A DNA stretch of 64,000 bases from Sphingobacterium tabacisoli (GCF_017908035.1 NZ_JAEQMU010000001.1:1426001-1490000); one strand, 5' to 3'. Shown: positions 54,131 to 63,564, counted from the stretch's first letter. Numbers and translations: made by a program. Notes: a model not told the origin generated them from the letters alone.

Positions 54131-54772
54131 TCACTTATTAACGCCTCTCGTCCGAAGGTGTGGCATTTCATACTTTACACAGCTGTCTACAAAAGCTTTC
54201 ACGCGCATTTCATCTGCAAACTCCGCGCTGGTAATAGCTGCTACACGCCCTATCGGAGTAATCCATACATAGTGCGGAACTCCTTTGTGAGGAAATAGCG
54301 CATTTAAGTATTCGTCTTTAAAAACTGTTGACAGATCATGATTTCGCAAAAAGTCGTTTCTCAATCTGTGAATATGTTCACTTCCGGCTTTATTAACAAG
54401 CAAAACATTGAAATAAGGCTCAAACTTTTGCTGAAATGCAAATAGTTTAGGGAACTTAGTAATACAAGATGCACAATCATTACTCCAAAAGTCTATTATT
54501 ATAGCCTTACCTCTAAATTTTTCCAAGGGAACACTCGATGTATCACCTTTAACATATAGTTTCACTTGTTGATCCCAAAAGTTGTCGGGGAGGTAATCAT
54601 TAACACCAATAGACGAAATATTAAATATTCCTGTGGTTTCTTTGAAAGGAGTTTTACCGTTTTCTTGGCCAATAGCCGTGCTCCATATACAGTTTAATAA
54701 TAGCAAACTTAAAATAAATAATGCATTACAAAGGGGGCTAAAAAAACATCTTCCTAATATATTTTTTTTCAT
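54131..54772 (-). CDS. TlpA-like thioredoxin protein without C-terminal extension (module V)
   Basis: A 213-residue exported protein. Signal peptide about 1-36 (ending TAIGQ), Trx domain with active site CASC in NDCASCITKFPK, VLLVNKAGSEHI, and cis-Pro region KGVPHYVWI. It ends soon after the Trx domain, so it lacks the roughly 200-residue C-terminal domain of modules I, II, IV and VI. Whether this is a natural short form or a truncation next to the dead copy downstream is not clear. Confidence 0.85.
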   Translation of the reverse strand: MKKNILGRCFFSPLCNALFILSLLLLNCIWSTAIGQENGKTPFKETTGIFNISSIGVNDYLPDNFWDQQVKLYVKGDTSSVPLEKFRGKAIIIDFWSNDCASCITKFPKLFAFQQKFEPYFNVLLVNKAGSEHIHRLRNDFLRNHDLSTVFKDEYLNALFPHKGVPHYVWITPIGRVAAITSAEFADEMRVKAFVDSCVKYEMPHLRTRGVNK

Positions 54773-54802
54773 TGTTTGTCGTTTTAGATTTTTAAATAAT
54801 AA

Positions 54803-56158
54803 TTATCTTACATTCTGTTGCATAACCGTCTGCCGGATCACTTCTTCAGGTATCAGGTAGTAGTAACGGCTATCATTTGGCGGTAGCTCGGCTATCACAT
54901 TTCCAGAATCGTCCTTCCTTTGCAAAACAATATCCCGTCCCTGCTCACGATTTAAACGTTTTATATCGCTCCACCTTACTCCTCTAAAGATCAACTCCTT
55001 ACGGCGCTCATTCAAGATTAGATTAATTGCCTGTTCTTTATCCGAAAATGAAATCGGAATATAGGTTCCTAACCTCCATTTATAGGTTAACAAGTTATTT
55101 AGTTGCTCCGCTGCTTTATTCAGATTCCCATTGCGTGCGGCACATTCTGCTGAGATCAGTAGCACTTCGTCCGTTGTCAGTCCAAAGAATAAAGTTGAAA
55201 ATGTACCCGGATAGTTCCCTTTCAAGCCAATGTGCCCATTTCCTTTGTCATAGAAATAAGCACTTTTACGAAGATCATGATCGGCATATTGTTCATACAG
55301 TTCGCGATTTACATTGGCACTGTTCTGTAAAAGCAGATTTCCTGTTACACCATAAACCGCATAGATAATCTCATTATGGTTGATCGGAAAGGGACTCATG
55401 CTTTCTAAATCCAGCGTATTGAGATCCGTTACTTTACGATAAAGTTTTAGGGATGCATCAGCGTATTTTTCTGCCAGCTCATATTGATTGAACGACAGAT
55501 AAATACGGGACAAAAGGGCATAGGCTGCAGCCTTCGTCGGTTTTACTTTTGATACAGCGGTTTCAGGGAGAAGATCTAGCGCTTCGTTGAGATCCTTTAA
55601 TATGGCGGAAACATTTTCAGCAACAGTACCACGTTGTGAGACGACCGCATAATCCGAAGTCAGTCGTATCGGGATACCCGGTTTTGTGTCCGAACCCGGC
55701 TGGCCTATTTCTGTGTACACTTGCGCTTCACAATAATGTGCCAGCGCTCTGGTAAACAGTGCTTCACCTCGCATTGTCTTCTTCTCTGATTCAGCACCCA
55801 TTTTTATACGATCTAGCGCCTCCAATGCTACATTTGCCGTCATTACAGCCCGATAGCCCTTGTACCAATCTCCTGATAGATCAATTGCAGGATAGTTCTT
55901 CTTCCATAGGTACATCCCCTGATCAGTTTCACTCATATTTCTAAGAGTATTATCATCGAGGTAATAGTCGTCAGTGCCATTTTCCAATAACGAAGAGGCG
56001 AACACATTCAGATTACTGACATCATTGAGCAAGCCCCTGATATCCGCCATCGTTTCGGGTACTGCAATTGAAGCATCCGGTTTTAGATCAAGATACTTCT
56101 TACAGGAGACTAAGGTGAAGAACGCGCACCCTATAATTAATAAAATACAGTTTTTCAT
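54803..56158 (-). CDS. RagB/SusD family lipoprotein (module V)
   Basis: A 451-residue SusD homologue with lipobox FTLVSC (Cys about 19) and KYLDLKPDASIAVPE opening. It has the helix GEALFTRALAHYCEAQVY and the end block ERRKELIFRGVRWSDIKRLN, ending QQNVR. It lies 3 bp after SusC and 30 bp before TlpA. Confidence 0.92.
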   Translation of the reverse strand: MKNCILLIIGCAFFTLVSCKKYLDLKPDASIAVPETMADIRGLLNDVSNLNVFASSLLENGTDDYYLDDNTLRNMSETDQGMYLWKKNYPAIDLSGDWYKGYRAVMTANVALEALDRIKMGAESEKKTMRGEALFTRALAHYCEAQVYTEIGQPGSDTKPGIPIRLTSDYAVVSQRGTVAENVSAILKDLNEALDLLPETAVSKVKPTKAAAYALLSRIYLSFNQYELAEKYADASLKLYRKVTDLNTLDLESMSPFPINHNEIIYAVYGVTGNLLLQNSANVNRELYEQYADHDLRKSAYFYDKGNGHIGLKGNYPGTFSTLFFGLTTDEVLLISAECAARNGNLNKAAEQLNNLLTYKWRLGTYIPISFSDKEQAINLILNERRKELIFRGVRWSDIKRLNREQGRDIVLQRKDDSGNVIAELPPNDSRYYYLIPEEVIRQTVMQQNVR

Positions 56159-56161
56159 TAT

Positions 56162-59100
56162 TTAATATTTTACGTTGATATTTAAACCATAAGTACGTAT
56201 AGCGGGAATACCATAACTATCCGGATCAAGCCCATATTTGTTCTTCCTCCAGATAATCCCCACATTGTTTACATAGCCATTCACAGCTATTGCTATCGGT
56301 TTATGTGCTGTCTTGGCAGCAAACGAATAACCTAGGCGAATATCAGAGATTCGTATATGGTCACCTTTTAGCACATTCATCGACGAATTGGCATAAAAGT
56401 CATCCCTACTGGCGTTAGCTGGATAAATCATTGATGGCACTGAAGTCCTGGTCTCGTCGCCAGGCTGCTGCCATCTATCAGCAAAGTCTGCATTTCCTTT
56501 CCATGATTTGAAGAGCGCTGCGTAATTGATCGTCTCCTTTTGGAAGAAGTAACCAAATTTGTACACCAGATTGACTGAAGCTTGGAATCCTTTCCATTGA
56601 ACACTTGGCCTCAAGCTTCCCTGATACGTCGGCAGCCCTCTACCATGATAGTTCAGGTTCTGGACAGAATCATACAGTATGCCGGAATAATTCTTGCTGA
56701 CTTCACCCCGATACCAGCCCAGCGGATCGCCGGTATCCGGATCGAGGCCTTTAAATTGATAGGAGAAAATCGGGTAGAGTGCTTTTCCCTCAACAGGCAG
56801 CAAGGTTCTTCCTCCAGCCGAGGCATAATACGTAGTATTGGATAATATGCCATTATATTTTGACACTTTATCGGTCGTATAGCTAAATAAGGCGTCTATC
56901 CCTACACGCAAAGAGCTATTCAATGATTTGCGATAGCCGAGGTTCAGATCGAGCCCCTTACCAGTTAATTCGCCAACATTACGTCGCATATTATAAAGTC
57001 CTAACGTCGGATCGATGGCTTCTGACGCCAATAGGTCAGTAGACTTTTTGAGGTAATAATCAAAACTTCCCGACAAGGTATTGTTCAGAAATGCAAAGTC
57101 TATGGCGAAGTTGGTCATCCGCACATCTTCCCACTTTAAGTTGGGATTAGGGAGTGCACCTACACTGGCCTTTCGCTCGGTCTCCAGATCATTTCTCGGA
57201 TTGTCATAATAGATAATCGGCAGTGTAGTTGATACCCCGCCTAAGTTACCCGAATGCCCGACCGTCGTTCTAAATTTCAACAGATCTATCCAGTTCAACT
57301 TATCCATAAACTTCTCATTTGTGATGACCCAGGCTAGACCTGCAGACCAGAGTGGATTCCATCTATCATTGGTTTTTACGCCAAATAAATTCGATGCATC
57401 ACGGCGAGCAGAAAAATTGGCGATATACCGATTTTTATAGGTCACTGCAGCATTTCCAAATAAGGATACAAAGCGATTACTGGTCCGTCCAAATCCATTA
57501 TAAAATGGAATCCGCGAATTGCCTGAAAGGTTACTATAGATGGGATAAGTGTTAATGGGATCAACGTTGATGCTGGTCATTGTATTTTCATCGTAACCAT
57601 AGGCAGTATTCAATCTTGTATCCGTACTTGCGTGACTAATTTCTGCACCCGAAAATAGGTTAAACTTCCAATCCTCCTGTAAGCTGAAGTCCGAGCTCGC
57701 CTGAAAACGTGCCTTATGTGACAGCATCCGGCTGGTATTATTCTGCATAATATCTCCCAGTGGTACAATCCGTGTAATAGCGCCATTTTTAACCTGACTG
57801 AACCGATTAATTAGATCACGCGAGTAGAAGGAGTTCACACCATTGCGCTTTTCTGTATCGACAGACTGATTCTCATAATTGTACAGACCACTCAGCGTCA
57901 AAAACGGAAAAGGTTTGTAGGTCAGAGTTCCATTCAGTACGATATCCTTTGTATTGCTGTTTGTCTGACTTTCCTTATAGTCTTCCAGAGGCTTATACGT
58001 CCAATCGAGCAACTGTGGATCAGGGATATTTTGCACAAAAGAAAGGTTGTAGTTGTATGGGATAGCCAGCGAACTTCCATCATCACTTTTTAATTGTGCA
58101 TACGGATACAGCGCAGCCTTACCTCCTAACGGATTGATCGGAAAAGAAGGAAAAGTAGGACTTGACGTCGACTTTTGGTTGGACCAAGCCATGCCTACTT
58201 GTAACTGCAGCTGATCCGAAAAATCGTATCGATTCGAAGTCTGCAATGTCAGACGCTGGCTATTACTCGCCTGCTGTTCGCTGTTACGATCATACCCAAC
58301 GGCAATACGATTCGTAAATTTATCCCTTGCCAAATCATTAGATAGATGGTACTGCTCCCGCACCGGATTGCGGTATAGGTTGTCCATTACCTCTCTCCTG
58401 TAATCATGATTTCGAAAAGAATTGATCTGTCGCTCTACCTCTTCTTTTGGGATCAAGCCTTTGGATTGCTGATCGAGCAACTGCACCACAGGCGAAAATA
58501 CAAGAAGTCTGCTATTGACACTATTCAATGATGCCTTGTAAAAGCCCTTGTCAAACAACATACGCTCGACGTCGATAAAATCCGTTGAAGAAATATTCCG
58601 CAGGTAAAACAGATCCTGTTTTTCGCCGAAAGTCAGATTGTGGGTAAACTCCACTTTATTGTACCCTTTGCTATTCTTTTTCAGATTAATCACAATTACG
58701 CCATTTCCTGCACGTGCCCCCCAGATAGATGTTGCAGAGGCATCTTTTAATAAGGTTACGGACTCCACATCATTGGGATTGATATTGGCAATATCTCCCG
58801 AATAAGGGAAATTATCAACAATAATCAGTGGTTGCATCAGATTCTCCGAAAAAGTATTTATTCCACGGATGTTGATGACCGATTTACCTGTGCGATTGTC
58901 AAACTGAAGTCCAGGAGCCAAATATTCCAGTTTCTGCAGAATATTATTGGATATCCGTGTTGCCAATTTTGTGCTATCAATAAACTCAAAACTACCTGTC
59001 GCCCGTTCCTTCGGAACACTCTGATACCCCGTATTCACCATCACCTCCTCTACTTCTGCCGAGAAAGGCTTCAAAGAAATCACGCCCATATCCGCTCGGG

Positions 59101-59764
59101 CCGTAAGCCTTTGTGCCGTATAGCCTAGGTACACTACTTCCAGCTTGGCACCGTTCTGATCTTTCTGTAGCTCAAAATACCCCTGTTCATCGGTCTTGGT
59201 CTGCACTGCTGTACGTTTTCCCTGTTCGTCCAAGACATAGATAGATCCGCCTGCCAATGGTTCGCCTTTTTCATTGGTGACTCGGCCACGGATGGACTGC
59301 TGCTGTTCGCTCGCTAAAGATGATGATTGATTTGTGGCTCGCTGTAATGCTACAGCAGAGACAATATTGCCCTGAACGGTATAACCAAATGGTTGATTCC
59401 TAAAAAGCAAGGGAAGTACTTCTAGTATCTCCTTGTCTTCTGCAACGAGGTGTAGTGCTTTTGCTTGCTTAAAAAATTCTTCTTTGATCATGAACGAATA
59501 ACCCGATTGCTTCTGGATCTGCTGGATAACAGATTTAAATGCAACCCCTTGGGCACGTAGACTGACTTTCTGCGCTACGGTACTCCCCCAGGCACCTAAC
59601 GATAGTACGAATGTCAGGAAACAGATCATCTTCATAATGACAATAGTTTGTGTTAAAGGCCGTCTATACTGATGGATACCTGACAAAAGGTTCCGCAACA
59701 GGTCATAGGCTCCATTGTTTTTATTCATAATAGGATCATTATAGCAATACAGATCCTTCCTCAC
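56162..59764 (-). CDS. RagA/SusC TonB-dependent transporter with STN domain (module V)
   Basis: A 1200-residue receptor. The likely start is the internal Met at residue 13 (MNKNNGAYDLLRN, about 59728). Signal peptide about 43-66 (ending STVAQ), STN domain about 68-135 (FKSVIQQIQKQSGYSFMIK), carboxypeptidase-like domain about 158-235 (GRVTNEKGEPLAGGSIYVLD), plug from NTGYQSVPKERATGSFE with GARAGNGVIVI, barrel ending YGLNINVKY. The regulatory domain is close to that of modules II and III. A candidate antisense RNA lies upstream. Confidence 0.93.
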   Translation of the reverse strand: MRKDLYCYNDPIMNKNNGAYDLLRNLLSGIHQYRRPLTQTIVIMKMICFLTFVLSLGAWGSTVAQKVSLRAQGVAFKSVIQQIQKQSGYSFMIKEEFFKQAKALHLVAEDKEILEVLPLLFRNQPFGYTVQGNIVSAVALQRATNQSSSLASEQQQSIRGRVTNEKGEPLAGGSIYVLDEQGKRTAVQTKTDEQGYFELQKDQNGAKLEVVYLGYTAQRLTARADMGVISLKPFSAEVEEVMVNTGYQSVPKERATGSFEFIDSTKLATRISNNILQKLEYLAPGLQFDNRTGKSVINIRGINTFSENLMQPLIIVDNFPYSGDIANINPNDVESVTLLKDASATSIWGARAGNGVIVINLKKNSKGYNKVEFTHNLTFGEKQDLFYLRNISSTDFIDVERMLFDKGFYKASLNSVNSRLLVFSPVVQLLDQQSKGLIPKEEVERQINSFRNHDYRREVMDNLYRNPVREQYHLSNDLARDKFTNRIAVGYDRNSEQQASNSQRLTLQTSNRYDFSDQLQLQVGMAWSNQKSTSSPTFPSFPINPLGGKAALYPYAQLKSDDGSSLAIPYNYNLSFVQNIPDPQLLDWTYKPLEDYKESQTNSNTKDIVLNGTLTYKPFPFLTLSGLYNYENQSVDTEKRNGVNSFYSRDLINRFSQVKNGAITRIVPLGDIMQNNTSRMLSHKARFQASSDFSLQEDWKFNLFSGAEISHASTDTRLNTAYGYDENTMTSINVDPINTYPIYSNLSGNSRIPFYNGFGRTSNRFVSLFGNAAVTYKNRYIANFSARRDASNLFGVKTNDRWNPLWSAGLAWVITNEKFMDKLNWIDLLKFRTTVGHSGNLGGVSTTLPIIYYDNPRNDLETERKASVGALPNPNLKWEDVRMTNFAIDFAFLNNTLSGSFDYYLKKSTDLLASEAIDPTLGLYNMRRNVGELTGKGLDLNLGYRKSLNSSLRVGIDALFSYTTDKVSKYNGILSNTTYYASAGGRTLLPVEGKALYPIFSYQFKGLDPDTGDPLGWYRGEVSKNYSGILYDSVQNLNYHGRGLPTYQGSLRPSVQWKGFQASVNLVYKFGYFFQKETINYAALFKSWKGNADFADRWQQPGDETRTSVPSMIYPANASRDDFYANSSMNVLKGDHIRISDIRLGYSFAAKTAHKPIAIAVNGYVNNVGIIWRKNKYGLDPDSYGIPAIRTYGLNINVKY

Positions 59765-59804
59765 GGTTAGTAAAAAAGCCCTTCATGATATTGGGATTTT
59801 TGAC

Positions 59805-59900
59805 TAAGTTTGTATTGCTAGGTTAAAAATTAGATAACGAAACATGCTGATTTGGGTCTGGCACCGCCGGAATTGTTGCTAGCTTTTCCGGCATTTTTTT
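59805..59900 (+). ncRNA. Candidate antisense RNA in the FecR-SusC gap (module V)
   Basis: On the plus strand TAAGTTTG (59805-59812), five bases, CTAGGTTAAAAAT. The predicted RNA (about 59818-59900) ends in GCCGGAA/TTCCGGC (59866-59872, 59886-59892) followed by ATTTTTTT, a good terminator. A clear TTG at the right distance is missing. It is antisense to the module V susC leader. Confidence 0.6.
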
Positions 59901-59947
59901 GAGTGGATCATCCTGTAATCGCCAAATCCCTTTCTTCAATAATAGGT

Positions 59948-61093
59948 CTATTTCATGGCGACAACCCTCCTTCCTTCTATCTTAAACGATATTCCATAAT
60001 TCAGCGTCAGCGCATCCAACACGGTAGAGAGTTTAGCATCACGGTTTAACGCGATATAGGCCCGTGTGGTCGGCTGCTCTTTTATTTCAAAAGTAACATC
60101 GTACCAGCGTTCCAGCTCGGGCAATATTTCTGCTAAGGTGGTGCTGGTCCGTATGAAATATCCGTCTTTCCATGCGGCAAAATCACTGACGTCCGAAACG
60201 GTCTGTACGCGTATAGTCTCTTTTGAAACCACCGCCTGCTTACCAGGAACCAATACCTGTTTCTGCTGTGTTGTCGCATGTTCAATCTCCACCTTTCCCT
60301 CCAGAAGGGTCGTGATACTAGATGCCACTCCGGTATAATCGCTGATGTTGAATTTTGTGCCCAATACTTTCACCCGTTGCCCACGGCTATGGACTACAAA
60401 CGGCTTGTCGGGCTGATGGCTCACCTCAAAATAGGCTTCTCCCTGTAGCTCCACATCACGCTGCTGACCGTTGAATGCGATGGGGTAACGCAACGAAGAG
60501 GCTGCATTGAGCCAGACGACAGTCCCATCCCCAAGTGTTACCTGGTACTGCCCTCCACGCGGCGTCTTGAGGGTAGCATAGGTTGTCGGTTTGACAGCTA
60601 ACGCTGTACCATCGCTATAATGTACCGTCTCGGATATGGCAATTCCATCTTGCTTATCCTCCAAGGGGATCTCGCTACCATCATCGATAATAAGGGTAGC
60701 CTGTGTACCACCGGGCAATATATCGGTGCCATACTGGGTAGAAGATGCTATATCTTGAGAGGCCTTGTTATCGCTACGGTAATAAAACAGTCCTACGGTC
60801 AGCAGTCCCACGACCAGGACTGCTGCAGCAACCTGCCGCCAAAGGCCAAGAGATTTCACTCTACTCGACCGTTGGATTTTATCAAAGAGCCGCTGGCCGA
60901 TTTCATCTGCCAGCGACTCCACCCCGCTATCTGGATCGGGAGATACATCTGCCTGTACTTCTTCAAGTATAAGTCGGTCAAGGTCGGGATCCTTCTCTTC
61001 CTGTTCAAAATATGCCAATAGCACATCAAGCTCAGCGGCGGTGTGTTCCCCATTCAGGTATTTTAAGAATAGTGTATAAATCTCTTTGTTCAT
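59948..61093 (-). CDS. FecR family anti-sigma factor (module V)
   Basis: A 381-residue anti-sigma protein: N-terminal region (about 1-82), membrane span (WRQVAAAVLVVGLLTVGLFY), FecR domain with TLGDGTVVWLNAASSLRYP and EAYFEVSHQPDKPFVVH, and the DUF4974 domain (about 315-381). It is closest to the module III copy. It lies 120 bp after its sigma gene and 183 bp before SusC. Confidence 0.92.
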   Translation of the reverse strand: MNKEIYTLFLKYLNGEHTAAELDVLLAYFEQEEKDPDLDRLILEEVQADVSPDPDSGVESLADEIGQRLFDKIQRSSRVKSLGLWRQVAAAVLVVGLLTVGLFYYRSDNKASQDIASSTQYGTDILPGGTQATLIIDDGSEIPLEDKQDGIAISETVHYSDGTALAVKPTTYATLKTPRGGQYQVTLGDGTVVWLNAASSLRYPIAFNGQQRDVELQGEAYFEVSHQPDKPFVVHSRGQRVKVLGTKFNISDYTGVASSITTLLEGKVEIEHATTQQKQVLVPGKQAVVSKETIRVQTVSDVSDFAAWKDGYFIRTSTTLAEILPELERWYDVTFEIKEQPTTRAYIALNRDAKLSTVLDALTLNYGISFKIEGRRVVAMK

Positions 61094-61213
61094 GACCTTC
61101 TTTATTAGCTAATACACCTATAGGAAGAAAAGCATTTATGCAAAAAAGAAAAAAAGCAATAAACAACTAAATATGAGTAAGTTATTTTTCAGATTGCGTT
61201 ACAGATCACTTGG

Positions 61214-61813
61214 CTAGATCGAAAAGAGCAGCAATGCGGCAAAAGCTAATCCTAAGTATTGGGGATTGTTCTGTACCAGTTGCTTGAGGAACTTATTGGC
61301 GTTGCTGATATGCGCATTGACGGTAGCTTCGCTAATATCCAGCGCTTGGGCGACTTCTTTATAAGATTTTCCCTCTAGCCGGCACATGGTGTAAACGATA
61401 CGCTGCTGTGGGGAAAGATGATTCAATAGCTCGTCTAGCAAGTTTTTATTTTCTTTAGAGAACAACGCTTCTTCCACGTGCTTATAGTTTTCTTCCCATC
61501 TAGGCAACAGGTAGTCTCTGAATTGCTGTTCGTGGGCTGCCTTGCGGAAAATATTTTTTGCACGGTTGGCTGCACTTGTGAAAATATAGGGTTTAAGGGA
61601 TTGATCAGGATCTATATTCCGACGGTTCGCCCAGATACCGAGAAAGATGTCGTGTATAACATCTTCGACCAGCTCGGCAGATTTGAGCATACGCCGAAGA
61701 TTGCCCGTGAGCCGTACTTTGTATAGACCATACAACTGCTCAAAAGCTTTCTTATCGCTACTACGTAATCTCAGCAGCAGCTCTTTTTCATCTATGTCGG
61801 AGTGAATGCTCAT
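61214..61813 (-). CDS. ECF RNA polymerase sigma factor (module V)
   Basis: A 199-residue ECF sigma factor. Region 2 is about 20-90 (AFEQLYGLYKVRLTGNLRRM, then DIFLGIWANR) and region 4 about 130-180 (LSPQQRIVYTMCRLEGKSYK, then HTH in DISEATVNAHI). It ends with a hydrophobic tail (YLGLAFAALLLFSI). A near-consensus promoter lies upstream at 61856-61886. Confidence 0.93.
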   Translation of the reverse strand: MSIHSDIDEKELLLRLRSSDKKAFEQLYGLYKVRLTGNLRRMLKSAELVEDVIHDIFLGIWANRRNIDPDQSLKPYIFTSAANRAKNIFRKAAHEQQFRDYLLPRWEENYKHVEEALFSKENKNLLDELLNHLSPQQRIVYTMCRLEGKSYKEVAQALDISEATVNAHISNANKFLKQLVQNNPQYLGLAFAALLLFSI

Positions 61814-61855
61814 TTTAGGGTGTTACACGCTACACGTTGTCGCGTAAAAATTTCC

Positions 61856-61886
61856 TAAAACTAACAAGTTAAATATTTAGTTGCAA
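61856..61886 (-). promoter_or_regulatory. Promoter of the module V sigma gene
   Basis: On the minus strand TTG (61884-61886), 20 bases, TAGTTTTA (61856-61863), one mismatch to TAnnTTTG, 42 bp before the ATG. Confidence 0.5.
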
Positions 61887-62000
61887 GTGTGTATCCTGAA
61901 ATGGCTGAATTATTGGGGTGATACGAACATCTACCAGCCCCGGCAGAATCTGTGAAACCGGCTATATCTTGGATGTAGCTGATTAATAAACTGGAATTGA

Positions 62001-62240
62001 TTAATTGAATTTTGCATTATCGCATGGTTCCAATTAAATGCAGGTGGTAATCCTACTATTCCAAATGACTATAACGCTGCAAGTACACCATCTTGTCCGA
62101 CCGGTACAAATAAAATTTGTGCTATTCAGGCCGATCCAGATGGAAGTGGGCAGCCAGATATCACTGACTCATTAAAAGATCAAATGATAGAAGCGCTTCA
62201 CAATAGGACTTCGTCAACAAATGTTCAATTACGGTCGTAA
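62001..62240 (+). pseudogene. Secreted two-cysteine peptide, start and signal peptide lost
   Basis: An open frame from the stop at 61998-62000 to TAA at 62238-62240 has no start codon or signal peptide but is clearly related to the peptide at 13538: AWFQLNAGGNP, then SCPTGTNKICAIQADPDGSG (Cys with seven residues between), a PDI block and a TSSTNVQLRS end. It is followed by a terminator and faces the module VI TlpA gene, the same setting as the intact peptide beside module I. It is a damaged copy of a conserved partner gene. Confidence 0.7.
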
Positions 62241-62265
62241 GAAATTTTCAAATTTCCAGATCGAT

Positions 62266-62297
62266 AAGGGGCCAGTTTCAAGCTGGCCCTTCCCTTT
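62266..62297 (+). terminator. Terminator after the peptide relic
   Basis: GGGCCAG (62269-62275) pairs with CTGGCCC (62283-62289), followed by TTCCCTTTTT on the plus strand; it points the way the peptide gene reads. Confidence 0.85.
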
Positions 62298-62302
62298 TTA
62301 AA

Positions 62303-63553
62303 TTATAATCCTCGTTCTTTAAACTCTAGTACCTCTATTTCTCGTAATTCTTTAACAAACCGGACACCATAATTTTCCAAACCATGGTTTAGCTCCTCTA
62401 GGTTTTTATATTTCGGGATTTCGAAGGATATCTTTTCTTGTACTTCATCGACAGTCGGAGGATACCCACCGTTATAGTCAATCGTAAAAGTCAGTGTTGA
62501 TGTACTTTCGACTTTTAACAATTTTTTGTCTCCCTTAAGCGCAATAGCCTTATTTTTCCCGACACGTTTCAATACCAGACAAGGCATAGTTTTCATCTTC
62601 CAGTTTACTTCCAGTCCTAGCATTGCATCTAAATCAGCTAACATCAATTTTGCCCAGGCGCCTTCATCCATTTCGGCCTTTTGCACACGTTTATAAGAGA
62701 TTCCATACGTTCTGATCCATTCCTGATAGGTCTGCCGGTTTGAATCACTGTAGGTATAATTACTTGAGTCTCTAACGTTCCAAACAACCCGTTGCGGGAC
62801 CATAAAAAACCTCGGTTTCTTGATCTTAGCCCATAATGATAAATAAGCACCAAATACATCCATGTTGTTGAAGTAAGCAACTGCTCTGCCTTGCGTATCC
62901 CTATCAAGATTTACGCTCGCTTTTTGTTCAAGTTGTTCGTTATATTTAGATAGTTCAACATAGCCTAGTAAGTTGTTGGTTCCAGTATTAAGATCATTGT
63001 CCTCCACTACAGATTCCAATTCTTTGAAGTCATCTTTGATAGGGACGCTAATTTTTGCTGATGCCAATAATTCGCTCAGATATTGCTTTTTAACGTAATC
63101 GGCATGGGTAATGGCTTTGACCTCACCATTCATTATCCATACAGAATGCGGTACAGATTTATGTGGGAACAGCTGATGCAATATGCTGTCACCGACAATA
63201 GTAGGAAGTATGGCGTTTTTCTCCTTTAAGTATTTGTTCTTTTTATAGAACTGCCCTATCGTCTTACTGTCTTGCCAGGTCGTCATATAGATTTCTATTT
63301 TATCACCCATCTCTTTTTGCAGTGCTTTCAACTTCGGCATGCTCTCAATACAAGAGGCACAATAGGTATCGAAAAATTCAAGTACGATGATCTTGGGCTT
63401 TGAAGCATCAAAATCGATGCTACGGCCATCCATTGTTTTCAAGGTCTTTTGAAATTCAATTTTATCACCCACATTTAAAGCGCTGGACGTTTGTCGGGCA
63501 TGCACTGCCAGGGTAAATAATAACATGGCTAGTATAGCAATATATTTTCTCAT
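62303..63553 (-). CDS. TlpA-like thioredoxin protein with C-terminal extension (module VI)
   Basis: A 416-residue exported protein. Signal peptide about 1-19 (ending VHARQ), Trx domain about 25-175 with active site CASC in DTYCASCIESMPK and KSVPHSVWIM, then a C-terminal domain (about 180-416) with WVKLMLADLD-like and YNGGYPPTVDE blocks, which recalls DUF3738-type domains. It is 11 bp after the SusD gene. It faces the peptide relic at 62001-62240. Confidence 0.87.
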   Translation of the reverse strand: MRKYIAILAMLLFTLAVHARQTSSALNVGDKIEFQKTLKTMDGRSIDFDASKPKIIVLEFFDTYCASCIESMPKLKALQKEMGDKIEIYMTTWQDSKTIGQFYKKNKYLKEKNAILPTIVGDSILHQLFPHKSVPHSVWIMNGEVKAITHADYVKKQYLSELLASAKISVPIKDDFKELESVVEDNDLNTGTNNLLGYVELSKYNEQLEQKASVNLDRDTQGRAVAYFNNMDVFGAYLSLWAKIKKPRFFMVPQRVVWNVRDSSNYTYSDSNRQTYQEWIRTYGISYKRVQKAEMDEGAWAKLMLADLDAMLGLEVNWKMKTMPCLVLKRVGKNKAIALKGDKKLLKVESTSTLTFTIDYNGGYPPTVDEVQEKISFEIPKYKNLEELNHGLENYGVRFVKELREIEVLEFKERGL

Positions 63554-63564
63554 TATTTTGTCTC

